Origin: an uncultured Ignavibacteriota bacterium
Lineage (GTDB): Bacteria; Bacteroidota; Ignavibacteria; Tepidaquicellales; Tepidaquicellaceae
NCBI GenBank assembly: GCA_937959065.1
Contig: CALGOI010000164.1
Span: 1-8,129 of the forward strand
Reading direction: 5' to 3'
DNA length: 8,129 nt
Below the pieces are notes generated by a model. It searched no databases. It worked only from the letters and a program-made list of their open reading frames with translations, and was not told the origin of the DNA. Below, piece by piece: positions 6,878 through 8,129 of the stretch (position 1 is its first letter; each line of letters starts with the position of its first letter). A program made the translations under genes and the position numbers.

Positions 6878-8129
6878 TCAATTTACCGGTGTATGGTAAT
6901 CGGAAGCTTCTTCCAACGACTTACCTTTGGTCCTGATACCGAAAATAATTGTTATCAAAAAACCCACAAGCGCGCATCCTGCCATAATAAGGAGAATAGT
7001 TGTAATACCAAGCGCAGCCTTTACTCCGGGTAGAAAGAAAATTCCGATGCTTGCGCCTATCTTTGCGAATGACGCGGCAAATCCTCCGCCTGTGGCGCGC
7101 AGTTTAGTCGGGTAGAGTTCGGCCGGCAGCATAAACGTGGTGGAGTTAGGACCCATGTTCATAGTAATATTGAACAGAATGAACCCGGCAAAGACAATTA
7201 TGTTACTTGTCCCGCCTATCACCTCGTGAAGCACCAATACCAGCATTCCTATTACCATCCCGGCGAAACCGAACGCCTGCATCTTTACCGGTCCGAATCG
7301 GGGTATTAACCATATTCCCAAAAGAAATCCGGCAAGTAAAAAGATGTCTATGATACCGGCTCCTTCAGCTGACAAAATGTCCCGGCTTATTAATCCCTCC
7401 CCCGCTTCAGAGAAAGCAAGTGCCGTAAGTATGACAGGAGTGAAGAGTCCTATACCGTAAGTCGCTATATCCATAAAGAACCATCCACCGGCAGTAAGCA
7501 CAGTCCTTTTAAGATACGGCTTTGAGAATAGTATCTCATAACCCGAACGTGATTCATTTATCTTATCATCTGTAGACCCTGCGCTTTCTGCCAGTTTCAT
7601 TATCTCCCCGGCTTTCTCCGGCAGTATCTTTGAGATTACCTCGCCTGCTTCGATGTTTCTGCCCTTCATCATTAGCCAACGTGCCGACTCAGGCAGGAAT
7701 GATCTCAGCACAAGAATAATCAGCGCGGGAATAAAAGTAACTGCAACCATATACCGCCATGCTTCTACCGAGTCAATTCTTTCCAGTATGGTAAATCCTA
7801 TAATTGATGCAAGCACCATTCCTACCGCCTGAAACGCAATTGTTGCAGCCAGCATTCGGCTTCGCTTGACCGCGGGCATGAACTCCGATACGTAAGCCGA
7901 TGCCGTCGGGAAATCCATACCGATACCAATACCTACAAAAAACTGGAACAATAATAAGAGATACGGATCAGGTGAGACAGACACGGCTGCAACCGCGAAT
8001 GTAATCAGCATCATATCATAAACAAAAACTTTTCTCCTGCCGATCCTGTCAGCCAGTACTCCACCGGAATATGAACCCACCACCGCGCCGAGTACAATAG
8101 CCGATGCGATCATCCCGGTGAAAAACGGA
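6878..8129 (-). CDS. MFS permease, phosphate/metabolite:H+ symporter-like (PHS-type), N-terminus cut by window edge
   Basis: Open from the right edge of the window (RFFTGMIASAIVLG...) to a TGA at 6878-6880. The ATG at 8111-8113 lies inside helix 2 and is not the real start; helix 1 and the N-terminus are missing. Numbering from that ATG: the MFS loop signature G-x(8)-D-R-x-G-R-R is at 13-27, PESARWLMMKGR at 141-152 after helix 6, and PAELYPTKLRATGGG at 330-344 between helices 10 and 11. Eleven membrane segments can be traced. Residues D67, Q95, W211, D215, Y219, N323 and K351 line up in order and spacing with the phosphate site of fungal phosphate:H+ symporters; the tyrosine next to D67 is replaced by F68. 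GPNSTTF (321-327) is typical of that group. It is thus an inner-membrane proton-coupled symporter for phosphate or a related anion or metabolite; substrate is inference. The cytoplasmic loop at about 150-200 is short. The MarC-family gene follows after 36 bases, a likely operon. The terminal residues DYHTPVN are hydrophilic. Confidence 0.85.
   Translation of the reverse strand, partial: PFFTGMIASAIVLGAVVGSYSGGVLADRIGRRKVFVYDMMLITFAVAAVSVSPDPYLLLLFQFFVGIGIGMDFPTASAYVSEFMPAVKRSRMLAATIAFQAVGMVLASIIGFTILERIDSVEAWRYMVAVTFIPALIILVLRSFLPESARWLMMKGRNIEAGEVISKILPEKAGEIMKLAESAGSTDDKINESRSGYEILFSKPYLKRTVLTAGGWFFMDIATYGIGLFTPVILTALAFSEAGEGLISRDILSAEGAGIIDIFLLAGFLLGIWLIPRFGPVKMQAFGFAGMVIGMLVLVLHEVIGGTSNIIVFAGFILFNITMNMGPNSTTFMLPAELYPTKLRATGGGFAASFAKIGASIGIFFLPGVKAALGITTILLIMAGCALVGFLITIIFGIRTKGKSLEEASDYHTPVN

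Overview
The window looks like a chromosomal segment from a member of the Bacteroidota/Chlorobi assemblage, most likely an Ignavibacteria-type organism. The main reason is that three of its five substantial genes encode secreted proteins ending in the same roughly 90-residue C-terminal type IX secretion system (T9SS type A) sorting domain. Its features here are QNYPNPFNP, a VFD/VFN..G.EV strand, a SG(I/V)Y(F/Y)Y(K/R)L strand and a terminal K(K/R)M..VK. Base composition is moderate. There is no phage, insertion sequence, CRISPR array, tRNA or rRNA signal. The taxonomic call is an inference from protein style.

Left part (59-4467, minus strand): two tandem paralogous genes for large secreted proteins of 720 and 702 residues. 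Each has a signal peptide, a long array of 'Asp-box' (BNR/YCF48-like) repeats and a T9SS sorting domain. In both, 13 Asp-box positions plus a final incomplete blade can be counted, which suggests two seven-bladed beta-propellers per protein. The second half of the 720-residue protein is of a different propeller flavour (sortilin/exo-glycanase-like, with DPxNPxx strands) from its first half (YCF48-like). At bases 2-58 an open frame ends exactly where the first of these genes ends; it may be the tail of a convergent gene.

Centre (4468-6210): a 183-base AT-rich divergent intergenic region holds a good sigma70-like promoter (TTGACA, 17 bases, TAATAT) reading into a 519-residue secreted protein. 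That protein has about seven weak repeats and a T9SS domain. Its body is strikingly AT-rich at third codon positions (about 22% GC in two hand-counted samples) while its sorting domain is about 52%, a sharp mosaic boundary near base 5930.

Right part (6212-8129, minus strand): an inner-membrane transporter pair. An MFS permease, cut by the window edge at its N-terminus, is followed 36 bases later by a MarC-family six-helix membrane protein; the two are probably co-transcribed. The permease retains almost the whole phosphate-site constellation known from fungal phosphate:H+ symporters, so it is called PHS-like. The MarC gene and the 519-residue gene are convergent, with one base between their stop codons.

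The functional picture is a block of secreted or surface propeller proteins of unknown ligand next to a small transporter operon. Nothing ties the two blocks into one system, and I see no convincing evidence for a novel multi-gene system here. The most informative observations are the 14-blade architecture, the composition break in the 519-residue protein and the phosphate-site match of the permease.
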